Shown here piece after piece: positions 1 through 7,623 of a stretch of DNA of 64,000 nt (positions are counted from its first letter, which is position 1; each line of letters starts with the position of its first letter). Both the position numbers and the translations under genes were made by a program. The DNA is taken from contig CAVUIU010000030.1 of NCBI GenBank assembly GCA_963741615.1, positions 372,001 to 436,000 of the forward strand, in the 5' to 3' direction. The notes under the pieces are model-generated. The model was not told where the DNA came from. It was given only the letters and a program-made list of their open reading frames with translations, and ran no database searches. The stretch comes from UBA9676 sp963741615. Lineage in GTDB: Bacteria > Actinomycetota > Actinomycetes > Streptosporangiales > Streptosporangiaceae.

Positions 1-480
1 GGCCGCATGCTCGGTGACGAGCAGGTTCATGTCCTCGTCACCGCTGCGCCCGGGGGGGTCCAGGGTGATCAGGTGTGCGGGCACCTCGTCGCCGACCAGG
101 ATCGGCGCGACGATGATGGCGGGCATGCCGCCGACGCTCGGCAGCCACAGCGGCCGGTGGCCCTGCCGGGATGCCCGCAGGACCTGGCCGAGGCGCGGGT
201 GGACCAGGGCCTCGGCGACCATGACAGCGGCCTTTTCCTGCGGCGCCCCGGGGGACGCGGCGGCCATGACGTCCATCACCGGGCTGACCACGGCCACGGT
301 CGCGGTCGTCCGGTCGGCAAGCAGCTGGGTAACACTTGCCAGGTCCGCATCCTGCAGCGCCAGGCCAGACAGCTGGCGGTAGACCGTCACCAGCTCGCGG
401 AGCACCATGTTCTCCCGGCCGAGATCACGCGGGGAGGCCGTCGGCGCGATCCGTCCCGTGGCCGGGAGGTTGTCCGTCAC
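1..480 (-). CDS. PucR/CdaR-type transcriptional regulator, N-terminal part (cut by window edge)
   Basis: This open frame on the minus strand runs off the left edge of the window, so only about 160 N-terminal residues are present. Reading from a GTG at 480, the segment has a GAF-like sensory fold as in PucR/CdaR regulators: an initial helix with LRELVTVYRQLSGLAL, a strand-rich middle with PLWLPSVGG and APILVGDEVPAHL, and the family-typical helix DMNLLVTEHA at the edge. The HTH domain expected at the C terminus would lie outside the window. An internal ATG at 408 is an alternative start; no clear Shine-Dalgarno separates the two. It diverges from the aldehyde dehydrogenase at 745, the usual arrangement of a regulator and its target, but that link is inference. 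The long plus-strand ORF over the same bases is a shadow. Confidence 0.65.
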   Translation of the reverse strand, partial: MTDNLPATGRIAPTASPRDLGRENMVLRELVTVYRQLSGLALQDADLASVTQLLADRTTATVAVVSPVMDVMAAASPGAPQEKAAVMVAEALVHPRLGQVLRASRQGHRPLWLPSVGGMPAIIVAPILVGDEVPAHLITLDPPGRSGDEDMNLLVTEHAA

Positions 481-744
481 AAGCGCAGCATATGACCCGA
501 AACGGGCACAGTCCTTGTGGTCTGGCCACAAAACCTGCGCCGACGGGGTAGGGGCGGCCGGCCGGAAGCAGGTGCCGCGGGCCGGGCCCCGGCCGGCACT
601 GCCATCGCCGTCGGCGCTCCGGGAATCTTGACATTCAGCGGACGGACCGCGCACATTTCAGGAAAGTTAGCGAATCATGGCAAGCCGGCGCGCCGATAGG
701 CGGCGCCGGGATGTCGCGGCGCCGGGCGGGGAAGGTGGCCTGGA
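481..744. promoter_or_regulatory. Divergent intergenic region with candidate ALDH promoter
   Basis: This gene-free region lies between the divergent PucR-type regulator and the aldehyde dehydrogenase. On the plus strand TTGACA at 628-633 is followed after 18 bases by CACATT at 652-657, a weak sigma-70-like pair about 90 bases upstream of the dehydrogenase start. GGAAGG just before 745 serves as ribosome binding site for the TTG start. No other structure stands out. Confidence 0.3.
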
Positions 745-2193
745 TTGCTCGAGTACCGGGATATCTACGCGGGTGGCTGCCTCCTGCCGTCGGCGTCACC
801 GGACGCCATCACGGTGGCCAACCCGGCCACCGAGGAAATCCTGGGCGCCGCCCCGGCAGCCTCGGGCAAGGACGTCAACATCGCGGTGCGCGCGGCCAGG
901 CGGGCCTTCGATCACGGCCCCTGGCCGCGCACCGACCGGGCTGATCGGGCGGCCGCCATGGACCGGCTGGCCGCGGCGCTCGAGGACAGGGCGCAGGACA
1001 CCGCCCGCCTGGTGACCGCGGAGATGGGGATGCCTATCACCGCCTCCCGGCTGCACAACGCCGAGGTGCCGGTCACCATCCTGCGCTACTACGCCAGCCT
1101 GGCCCGCGCGCTGCAGCCGGAGGAGATCCGCCCGGCTATCAACTTCCGCGGCCACACGATCGTCCGGCGGGAACCCGTGGGCGTGTCGGCTGTGATCGCC
1201 CCGTGGAACTACCCGCTGGCGCTCACCTTCTCCCAGCTCGCCCCGGCGCTGGCGGCTGGCTGCACGGTCGTGCTCAAGCCGGCCGCGCAGACAAGCCTGA
1301 GCGCCTACATTCTCGCCGAGGCCTTCGAGGCGGCGGACTTCCCGCCGGGAGTATTCAACCTCGTCACCGGCGCGAACGAGGTGGCCGAACTGCTCGCCCG
1401 TCATCCCGGGGTCGACAAGGTCTCCTTCGCGGGCCCGGTGTCGGTCGGCCGCCGGATAGCCGTCGCCTGCGGCGAGACCTTCAAATGCGTCAACCTGGAA
1501 ATGGGCGGGAAATCAGCGGCGATCGTGCTGGAGGACGCCGACCTGTCGGCGGCTTCGGTGGCACTGGGCCGCCTGGCCTTCGGCAACTCCGGGCAGACGT
1601 GTTTCGCGGCCTCCCGGGTGCTGGCACCTGCGTGCCGGTACGAGGAGGCCGTGACGGGGCTGATGGAGCAGGCGGCCGCGGTGGTGGTCGGTGACCCGAT
1701 GGCGGCGGAGACCAGCATGGGACCGCTGGTGAGCCCGCGCGGCCGGGCGGGCGTCGAGTCCTATGTGACGGCGAGTACGGGCGAGGGAGCGCGCGTCATC
1801 GCGGGCGGCAGGCGGCCCGCGGCGCCGGTCCGTGGCTACTACTACGAGCCGACGGTGCTTGCGGGCCCGGCCGGTTCGATGACGAACCGGGGTGAGGCGT
1901 TCGGCCCCGTCGTGACGGTCATCCCGTATGCCCGCGAGTCCGAGGCGGTGGCGATGGCCAATGAGGCGGGCCCGGGACTCGCGGGCACGGTATGGACCTC
2001 AGACCCCGGCCACGGGGTCGACATCGCACGGCGCATCCACGTCGGGACGTTCGGCGTCAACCTGTACGTGCCGGACCTCGGCTCACCCTGGGGCGGCAAG
2101 GCCAGCGGCCATGGCAGCACCTACGGCCCCGAATGCCTCGGCGCTTACCTGAGGCCCAAGTCCGTGTTCCTGCCCGAGCCGGCGCAGGCGTGA
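745..2193 (+). CDS. NAD(P)-dependent aldehyde dehydrogenase
   Basis: The product has 482 residues, the usual length of the ALDH superfamily, and oxidises an aldehyde to the acid in the cytoplasm. Visible family motifs are the cofactor-site WNYP near residue 150, the general-base glutamate in NLEMGGKSAAIVLEDADL (Glu about 252), and the catalytic cysteine in NSGQTC (Cys about 286). Some positions deviate from consensus: EMGGKS replaces ELGGKS, and FAGPVSVGR replaces the usual FTGS-VGR, so the substrate cannot be named. The start is a TTG at 745 with GGAAGG upstream; the nearest ATG codons are out of frame. It ends 24 bases from the convergent metK. The divergent PucR-like gene is the probable regulator. 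Confidence 0.9.
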   Translation: MLEYRDIYAGGCLLPSASPDAITVANPATEEILGAAPAASGKDVNIAVRAARRAFDHGPWPRTDRADRAAAMDRLAAALEDRAQDTARLVTAEMGMPITASRLHNAEVPVTILRYYASLARALQPEEIRPAINFRGHTIVRREPVGVSAVIAPWNYPLALTFSQLAPALAAGCTVVLKPAAQTSLSAYILAEAFEAADFPPGVFNLVTGANEVAELLARHPGVDKVSFAGPVSVGRRIAVACGETFKCVNLEMGGKSAAIVLEDADLSAASVALGRLAFGNSGQTCFAASRVLAPACRYEEAVTGLMEQAAAVVVGDPMAAETSMGPLVSPRGRAGVESYVTASTGEGARVIAGGRRPAAPVRGYYYEPTVLAGPAGSMTNRGEAFGPVVTVIPYARESEAVAMANEAGPGLAGTVWTSDPGHGVDIARRIHVGTFGVNLYVPDLGSPWGGKASGHGSTYGPECLGAYLRPKSVFLPEPAQA

Positions 2194-2217
2194 AACCTGC
2201 CCGAGCCGACGTGACAC

Positions 2218-3432
2218 CTACCCGAGCCCGGCCTGACGGCGCAGCGTCTCCGCCTTGTCCGTGCGCTCCCAGGTGAAATCGGGCTCGCTTCGCCCGAAAT
2301 GGCCGTAGGCGGCGGTGGCGCGGTAGCGCGGCCGGCGAAGGTCGAGGTGATCACAGATCGCGGCCGGGCGCAGGTCGAAGTTCTCCTCCACCAGGTCGAC
2401 GATCGTGGCGCGCTTGATCCTTTCCGTGCCGAACGTGTCCACCAGCAGCGAGAACGGCCGTGCCACGCCGATGGCGTAGGCGACCTGGACCTCCGCGCGG
2501 TCGGCCAGCCCGGCGGCCACGATGTTCTTGGCCACATAGCGGGCGGCGTAGGCGGCGCAGCGGTCCACCTTCGACGGGTCCTTGCCGGAGAACGCGCCGC
2601 CGCCATGGCGGGCGAAGCCGCCGTAGGTGTCCACGATGATCTTCCGGCCGGTCAGGCCGGCGTCGCCGACCGGCCCGCCGATGACGAACCGGCCCGTGGG
2701 GTTGACATAGAAGTTGTGGCGCAGATCCGCCGCCTCGTACAGGTCCTCCGGCAGCACCTGGGTGACGACGTGCTCCCACAGCGCGTCGGGCAGCTTGTCC
2801 TCCGCGCCCTCGGCGTGCTGGGAGGAGATGAGCAGCTTCTCGACCTGGACCGGCCGCCCGCCGGAGTCGTAGCGGACGGTCACCTGGGTCTTGCCGTCGG
2901 GGCGCAGGTAGGGCACCACGCCGGTGGTGCGGACCTCGGTCAGCCGCCGGGCGAGCTGGTGCGCCAGCGTGATCGGTGTGGGCATGAGCTCGGGAGTCTC
3001 GTTCGTCGCGTAGCCGAACATCATCCCCTGGTCACCGGCGCCCGCCTGGTCATACGGGTGGTCATGCCCGCTGGTCCGCACCTCTGCGGAGGCGTCAACG
3101 CCGCGGGCGATGTCCGGCGACTGCTTGTCCAGAGCGACCAGGACGCCGACCGCGTCGGCGTCGAACCCGTACTCGCCGCCCACATAGCCGATGTCCCGCA
3201 CACAGTCGCGGGCGAGGCTCGCGTAGTCGAGGACGGCCTGGGTGGTCAGCTCACCCGCGATCACGATCAGGCCCGTCGTCAGCAGTGTCTCGACCGCAAC
3301 CCGTGAGTCGGGGTCCTGCCCGAGCGCGGCGTCGAGGATCGTGTCGGAGATCTGGTCGGCCATCTTGTCCGGGTGCCCGCCGGTCACCGACTCCGAGGTG
3401 AAAACGAAGCCGTCCGAGTCCCACCTGCTCAT
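2218..3432 (-). CDS. metK: S-adenosylmethionine synthetase (MetK)
   Basis: This 404-residue methionine adenosyltransferase makes SAM from methionine and ATP. Signature segments are GAGDQGMMFGYATNE near residue 125 (ATP/methionine site) and GGGAFSGKDPSKVDR near residue 275 (P-loop-like phosphate site). The N-terminal motif reads SVTGGHPDKMADQISD, where the family almost always has SV(T/S)EGHPDK; the His and Asp are kept but the Glu is Gly. It is the last gene of the six-gene methyl operon, overlapping the upstream methionine synthase by ATGA (3429-3432), so the two are probably translationally coupled. Because actinomycetes usually carry a housekeeping metK elsewhere, this may be a second, pathway-dedicated copy (inference). 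Function is certain at family level. Confidence 0.95.
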   Translation of the reverse strand: MSRWDSDGFVFTSESVTGGHPDKMADQISDTILDAALGQDPDSRVAVETLLTTGLIVIAGELTTQAVLDYASLARDCVRDIGYVGGEYGFDADAVGVLVALDKQSPDIARGVDASAEVRTSGHDHPYDQAGAGDQGMMFGYATNETPELMPTPITLAHQLARRLTEVRTTGVVPYLRPDGKTQVTVRYDSGGRPVQVEKLLISSQHAEGAEDKLPDALWEHVVTQVLPEDLYEAADLRHNFYVNPTGRFVIGGPVGDAGLTGRKIIVDTYGGFARHGGGAFSGKDPSKVDRCAAYAARYVAKNIVAAGLADRAEVQVAYAIGVARPFSLLVDTFGTERIKRATIVDLVEENFDLRPAAICDHLDLRRPRYRATAAYGHFGRSEPDFTWERTDKAETLRRQAGLG

Positions 3433-4556
3433 CGTTGTCTTCCTGCCTTGTTCTTGATCGAGCGGGAGCCGGCCGGTGACCCGTTGACCTCCGCGGCCGG
3501 CGGCTCAGCGGATGGATGCCCGTGATCCTCGGGCCCGGCGTGCTGGCCGCCGGATCGCTGCTCCCCGCGTATCTGGGCGGCCCCGGCCACCATGGCGCGC
3601 AGCTTGGCGCGTGCAACGTCGGCCGGGAGGTGGCGCAGCCCGCAGTCGGGGTTGATCACGAGCCGCTCCGCCGGGACGAATTCGAGCGCCCTGCGGATGC
3701 GGGAGGCTACCAGATCCGGCGACTCCACGTCGGTGGTCTTCACGTCGATCACTCCGAGCCCTACCCGGCGATCCCACGAGTACTGCTGGAACAGCCGCAA
3801 GTCGCCGGGGCCCTTGCGGGCGAATTCGAGCACGAGCTGGTCGATCCGGGCGGCGAGTACCGCGGGAAACAGAAAGTCGTAGTGCCCTTCCCACAGTGGC
3901 CTGGCATAACGGTTCCCGTAGCAGACGTGCAGCGCCCAGGCCGCGTCCACGCCGCCGGTGACGATGTTGACCGCCTCGATCGCCAGCTCCGCCGCCTCCG
4001 GGTAACCGGCGAGGAAGGGCTCGTCGATCTGCAGCAGGTCGGCACCGGCTGCCACCAGCGCCCGCGCCTCGGCGTTGAGCCAGCCCGCGAGGGCCCGCAC
4101 CAGATCGCCGGGATCGGCGTAAGCACCGTTGCGGATCCGGCGCGACAGCGAGAACGGGCCGGTGAAGGAGAACTTGATGGGCCGCGCCGTCTGCTCCCGG
4201 GTGAACGCGAAGTCCCCGGCCAGGCCCAGCCCCTGACCGGCAGGCTTGGGCAGCGGCCGGGTGACCTCCGCGTCGTAGTAGTCGTAGTAGTCGGACTTGG
4301 CCCGGTGCGGGATGCCGACGCCGGGGATGCGGGTCAGCAGGTAGTCGATGTCGTTGTCGCGGCGGAGCTCCCCATCGGAAACGATGTCCAGCCCGGTGAG
4401 CTCCTGATCCTTGAGCGCCGCCTTGATGGCCACCTCATGGATCTCGTTGAGGTGCTGGGAGCTGATCCGGCGCTGGTAGTAGTCGGTCTTGAGGCGTTCG
4501 AGCCATTCCGGCACCGGATAGGAGCCGACAACCGTGGTGGGGAGCAGTTCGGTCAT
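3429..4556 (-). CDS. Core-type cobalamin-independent methionine synthase (MetE C-terminal domain only)
   Basis: The 375-residue product corresponds to the C-terminal catalytic barrel of MetE; the N-terminal barrel of classical MetE (about 750 residues) is absent. All zinc/homocysteine ligands are present: His210 and Cys212 in LHVCYGN, Glu244 in QLVLEF and Cys305 in NPDCGL. The N terminus TTVVGSYPVPEW is typical of this family. It should transfer a methyl group to homocysteine. Core-MetE proteins from other microbes use methylcobalamin or other donors rather than the triglutamyl folate used by full MetE, so the donor here is open; MetF/MetV in the same operon suggests methyl-folate. The last 45 residues are polar, Gly/Pro-rich and not conserved. 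It starts 5 bases after the methyltransferase stop and overlaps metK by 4 bases. Confidence 0.85.
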   Translation of the reverse strand: MTELLPTTVVGSYPVPEWLERLKTDYYQRRISSQHLNEIHEVAIKAALKDQELTGLDIVSDGELRRDNDIDYLLTRIPGVGIPHRAKSDYYDYYDAEVTRPLPKPAGQGLGLAGDFAFTREQTARPIKFSFTGPFSLSRRIRNGAYADPGDLVRALAGWLNAEARALVAAGADLLQIDEPFLAGYPEAAELAIEAVNIVTGGVDAAWALHVCYGNRYARPLWEGHYDFLFPAVLAARIDQLVLEFARKGPGDLRLFQQYSWDRRVGLGVIDVKTTDVESPDLVASRIRRALEFVPAERLVINPDCGLRHLPADVARAKLRAMVAGAAQIRGEQRSGGQHAGPEDHGHPSAEPPAAEVNGSPAGSRSIKNKAGRQR

Positions 4557-4561
4557 GGCAG

Positions 4562-6082
4562 TCAGTCCCGCACCTGCGCGGTGAGCGTCTTGACGTTCGC
4601 CGCCGGGCGCGCGCCGAAGGGCGCTATCTGGACGTCGAACCCGCGGCGGTTGCCGATGAGCTGGAGCAGCGGGCCGTTGACCCAGTTCACAACGGAACCG
4701 TCGTACTTGCCCGGCCCGTAGAACCCGGCGTGGTACTGGGCCGGATCGGTGAGGAAGAGGTCATGGCAGATCAGCCGCCCGAACGGGTGCAGCAACGGCA
4801 GGGTGCCCTCGAAGCTGGCCAGGGCCCCGTTGCTGGCGTGCATCCGGATGTCGCCGCTGCTGCCCATGAGCGGCCGCAGGATCTCTCCCGTCAGCGAGGG
4901 GGACACGCGGTAGACGTCGAGCCCTTCCAGCGGGACGTAGCGCTCCTGCAGGCGCAGCGCCGCCCAGACATCGCGCCAGAGCGCCACTGCGTGATGGGTG
5001 TCAGCGAAGGTCTCCGGCATGGCCTCGGCCAGCAGGTCCGGTCCCAGCCGGAGCAGCCGTTCGGTGATCCCGGCAAGCGCACCCTCCGGGGTGTGGTGGT
5101 GTGCCGTGATCTGGCCCGCGTCCTCGTCGCTGACGTAGGCCCGCACCTCGACCAGGTAGGGACGGCCGCCGATGCTCGCGAGCTCGTCGGTCGGAAGGTT
5201 GTCGTAGACGTTGGAGATGTAGACGCAGAACGCCTTGCCGCGCAGGAAGCCGAGGGTGAGCAGGGGGCGGGTGGCGTCGAGCACGAGTCCGTTGACGCGG
5301 TCGCCGTGGTGGGCCACCGCCTGCCGGGCGCGCTCAAGCACGTGCGCCGAGTAGTCGCCCATGAGGTAGTGGAGCCGCCGGTAGTAGTCACGCCCGTGAC
5401 CGTGGTCAAGGGCGGCGAAGGTGTCCAGCCAGGTGCGCGCCTGGCTCCCGTTGCCGACCCCGAGCTCGACGATGTAAAGCTCCTGCGGCAGGGCATGCCG
5501 GGCATCCAGTTCGTCCCACACGGCGAACAGTTGCAGGATCATCTCCCGCACGGCCATGGAGTTGCGCGCGTCGCTCTCGCCGCCCGGCAGTGCCTGCTCA
5601 TACTCCCGCCCGGTGGCCTGCTCCCACTGCGACAGTGCCTGCCAGTAGAGCGTGTTGAACCGCCAGATGCAGCTGCCGCTCGCGGGCACCCATGGTTCCA
5701 GCATGATCGCCTCGGGGTGGGCCTGCTCGGGGGTGGCCAGCAGCTGTTTGATACGCGTCGCCAGGTCGGTCTCGCCGCAGCGGCGCAGGTCGATGGCGAT
5801 CTCCAGGCTGTCCTGCCGCGCACGTGCCGGGCCACCAGCGTGGCCAGCCAGCACCGGCTCTGCCAGCACCGGCTCTGCCAGCACCGGCTCTGCCAGCACG
5901 GGGCGGCACGTGACCGGCTCGGAGAAATTGTTGCGGTACTGGATCCAGTCGCAGACCAGCCGGAGCCGGGCCAGGTCGACGGGGCTGGCGCTCAGCGCGG
6001 TGAAGACGGGCCCAAGCGCGGCCGCGACATCCACCGCGCCCGGGCCGCGCAGCCTGGTAACCGGGCGGACGTCAATGTGCAT
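4562..6082 (-). CDS. MidA-like class I SAM-dependent methyltransferase
   Basis: The product is a 506-residue protein with a Rossmann methyltransferase core. The SAM-binding glycine motif VELGVGNGSQARTW lies at about residue 204, followed by an acidic strand MGDYSAHVLERAR and NVYDNLPTDE, which resembles the EFFDALP segment of the MidA/NDUFAF7 family. The substrate is not evident. The N-terminal 200 residues have no recognised fold and carry a four-fold VLAEP repeat (5848-5900). I start at the ATG at 6082 because AGGAG lies 6 bases upstream; longer versions only read through metF sequence. The start overlaps the end of metF by 11 bases and the stop is 5 bases before the core MetE gene. Its place between the methyl-folate, methionine and SAM genes makes it the likely consumer of the operon's SAM (inference). 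Confidence 0.75.
   Translation of the reverse strand: MHIDVRPVTRLRGPGAVDVAAALGPVFTALSASPVDLARLRLVCDWIQYRNNFSEPVTCRPVLAEPVLAEPVLAEPVLAGHAGGPARARQDSLEIAIDLRRCGETDLATRIKQLLATPEQAHPEAIMLEPWVPASGSCIWRFNTLYWQALSQWEQATGREYEQALPGGESDARNSMAVREMILQLFAVWDELDARHALPQELYIVELGVGNGSQARTWLDTFAALDHGHGRDYYRRLHYLMGDYSAHVLERARQAVAHHGDRVNGLVLDATRPLLTLGFLRGKAFCVYISNVYDNLPTDELASIGGRPYLVEVRAYVSDEDAGQITAHHHTPEGALAGITERLLRLGPDLLAEAMPETFADTHHAVALWRDVWAALRLQERYVPLEGLDVYRVSPSLTGEILRPLMGSSGDIRMHASNGALASFEGTLPLLHPFGRLICHDLFLTDPAQYHAGFYGPGKYDGSVVNWVNGPLLQLIGNRRGFDVQIAPFGARPAANVKTLTAQVRD
5848..5900. repeat. 15-bp in-frame tandem repeat (VLAEP units)
   Basis: The unit CCAGCACCGGCTCTG occurs three times without mismatch at 5848, 5863 and 5878, with a fourth partial copy from 5893. 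On the coding minus strand it encodes VLAEP repeated in a linker of the methyltransferase. The length is a multiple of three, so copy-number change would not shift the frame. Confidence 0.95.
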
Positions 6083-7100
6083 GGCCGCTCCTGTCGCTCG
6101 CACCGGGGACCCCGCCGCCGCTGCTGCCCGCCGCCGCGGCCGCGGCCGGCTGGGCCTGCCCGGGCCTGGCCAGTCCCGCGCGGTCGAGAATCTCCGGGAT
6201 GCCGTGCTCAAAGCCCGGCGCCATCACGTGGACACCGCTGATCCCCGGGATCCGGAGGACCTGCTGGATGATCTCCGCGCACAACGTCATTCCCTCATCG
6301 GCCACCCGCCCGGGCGGGACGCCGTGCAGCCGGCGGCCGACCTCGTCCGGGATCCACAGGCCCGGGACGTTGCCGTGCATGTACTCCAGGGCCCGCAGCG
6401 AGCGGACCGGGCCGACCCCGGCCAGGATCTTGCAGCGCCCGTCCAGCCCCAGGTCCCGTACCTCGGCCATCCAGCGTGTGAAGGCGGGGAGGTCGAAGAC
6501 GAACTGCGTCTGCACGAACTCCGCGCCGGCGGCGACCTTCTTGCCGAGCCTGGCCGCGCGGAACCGGGCCGGCGGCGCGAACGGGTTCTCGACCGCTCCG
6601 ATGAGCCAGTACGGCGGCGGGTCCAGCTTGCGCCCGGACAGCAGCCGCCCCTCGTCGCGCATGGTGCGGGCGGTCCACACGAGCTGGACGCTGTCGAGGT
6701 CGAACACCGGTTTGGCGTCGGGGTGGTCGCCGAACCGCGGGTGATCGCCGGTCATCAGGAGCAGATTGCCGATGCCCAGCGCGGCGGCGGACAGCAGATC
6801 GGACTGCAGCGCGATGCGGTTGCGGTCGCGGCAGGTGACCTGCATGACCGGTTCGACGCCCGCGGCCAGCGCGAGGAGGCTCCCCGCCCAGTTGGACAGC
6901 CGCACGTGCGCGCTCTGGCCGTCGGTGATGTTGACCGCGTCCACCCAGCCCCGCAACGGCTCAACCTTGCGGCGCACCGCCTCCGGGTCGGCTCCCCGCG
7001 GCGGGCCGACTTCGGCGGTCACCGCCGTCCGCCCGGATTCCAGGCGGCTGCGCAGTGACGGCCGGGACAGTGACGGCCGGGACAGCGGAAAGGTCGTCAC
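6072..7100 (-). CDS. metF: Methylenetetrahydrofolate reductase, catalytic subunit (MetF-like)
   Basis: The 342-residue protein is a TIM-barrel reductase of the MetF family, turning 5,10-methylene-THF into 5-methyl-THF. Recognisable segments are TAVTAEVGPPRGAD at the N terminus, NITDGQSAHVRLS, the LLLMTGDHPRFGDHPDAKPVFDLDS flavin/folate region near residue 130, EFVQTQFVFDLPAF, and the C-terminal GISGVHVMAPGFE. The start is GTG at 7100, which overlaps the metV stop as GTGA. The N terminus holds a duplicated SRPSL from a 15-bp repeat (7053-7085). The alanine-rich tail after residue 320 is not conserved. It lacks its own cysteine-rich domain, which sits in the preceding gene, so the active reductase is probably a MetF-MetV complex. 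Confidence 0.88.
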   Translation of the reverse strand: MTTFPLSRPSLSRPSLRSRLESGRTAVTAEVGPPRGADPEAVRRKVEPLRGWVDAVNITDGQSAHVRLSNWAGSLLALAAGVEPVMQVTCRDRNRIALQSDLLSAAALGIGNLLLMTGDHPRFGDHPDAKPVFDLDSVQLVWTARTMRDEGRLLSGRKLDPPPYWLIGAVENPFAPPARFRAARLGKKVAAGAEFVQTQFVFDLPAFTRWMAEVRDLGLDGRCKILAGVGPVRSLRALEYMHGNVPGLWIPDEVGRRLHGVPPGRVADEGMTLCAEIIQQVLRIPGISGVHVMAPGFEHGIPEILDRAGLARPGQAQPAAAAAAGSSGGGVPGASDRSGHAH

Positions 7101-7609
7101 GGCTCCACCCCGGTCGCCCACAGCCCGTCGTCCCGCCCGCTCCAGTAGTTGACCCACGCGCTCTGCCCCCAGCCCTGGTGGTCGACGGGACGCTGCAGCA
7201 ACCGCAGGTCGGCGACCCGCCCGTGACGCTCCGCCCGTTCCCAGGCCACCAGCCACACGCAGCGCTGGTCGGGGTAGACCTCGCAGGCACCGTCCCTGCC
7301 GACCCCGCCGCAGGGGCCGTTGCGCAGCTGCTTGGGGCAGGTCATCGGGCACGCGTAGCCGGTGACCGGCAGCGTGCACTGACCGCACATCCGGCAGCCG
7401 AAGATCTCCTTCTTCACCGTCTGCTCGGTGGCGGCGAAGATCCGGTACCGCGTCCCCGAGCGTTCCAGCCATCCCGCGAGCCGGCGGTAGAAGGCGTTGG
7501 GCGCCAGCAGCCGCTGGCTGCGGTACAGCAGCCACGCGGGCAGCCGGGGCCGGGCCGGCCGCGGCCACGCAGCGATACTTCGGGTGCCTCGCCGGCCGGC
7601 CGCGTTCAT
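7097..7609 (-). CDS. metV: MetV-type methylenetetrahydrofolate reductase C-terminal/zinc-Fe-S subunit
   Basis: The 170-residue protein matches the family called methylenetetrahydrofolate reductase C-terminal (MTHFR_C, MetV). Its hallmark is a cluster of six cysteines in a 30-residue stretch, CRMCGQC then YACPMTCPKQL and GPCGG near residues 70-100, followed by GACEVYPDQRC. In acetogens MetV partners with MetF and mediates electron entry; in other bacteria it is fused to MetF. The ATG at 7609 is chosen because GGGAGG lies 7 bases upstream; a GTG at 7627 overlapping the upstream stop is possible but has no such site. It overlaps metF by four bases, consistent with a 1:1 complex. The electron donor cannot be read from the sequence. 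Confidence 0.85.
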   Translation of the reverse strand: MNAAGRRGTRSIAAWPRPARPRLPAWLLYRSQRLLAPNAFYRRLAGWLERSGTRYRIFAATEQTVKKEIFGCRMCGQCTLPVTGYACPMTCPKQLRNGPCGGVGRDGACEVYPDQRCVWLVAWERAERHGRVADLRLLQRPVDHQGWGQSAWVNYWSGRDDGLWATGVEP

Positions 7610-7623
7610 CCGTGCGCCTCCCT

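Noticed and set aside
6072..7568. 498-residue version of MetF
   Set aside because: The additional N terminus reads metV in another frame; the MetF homology begins just after GTG 7100.
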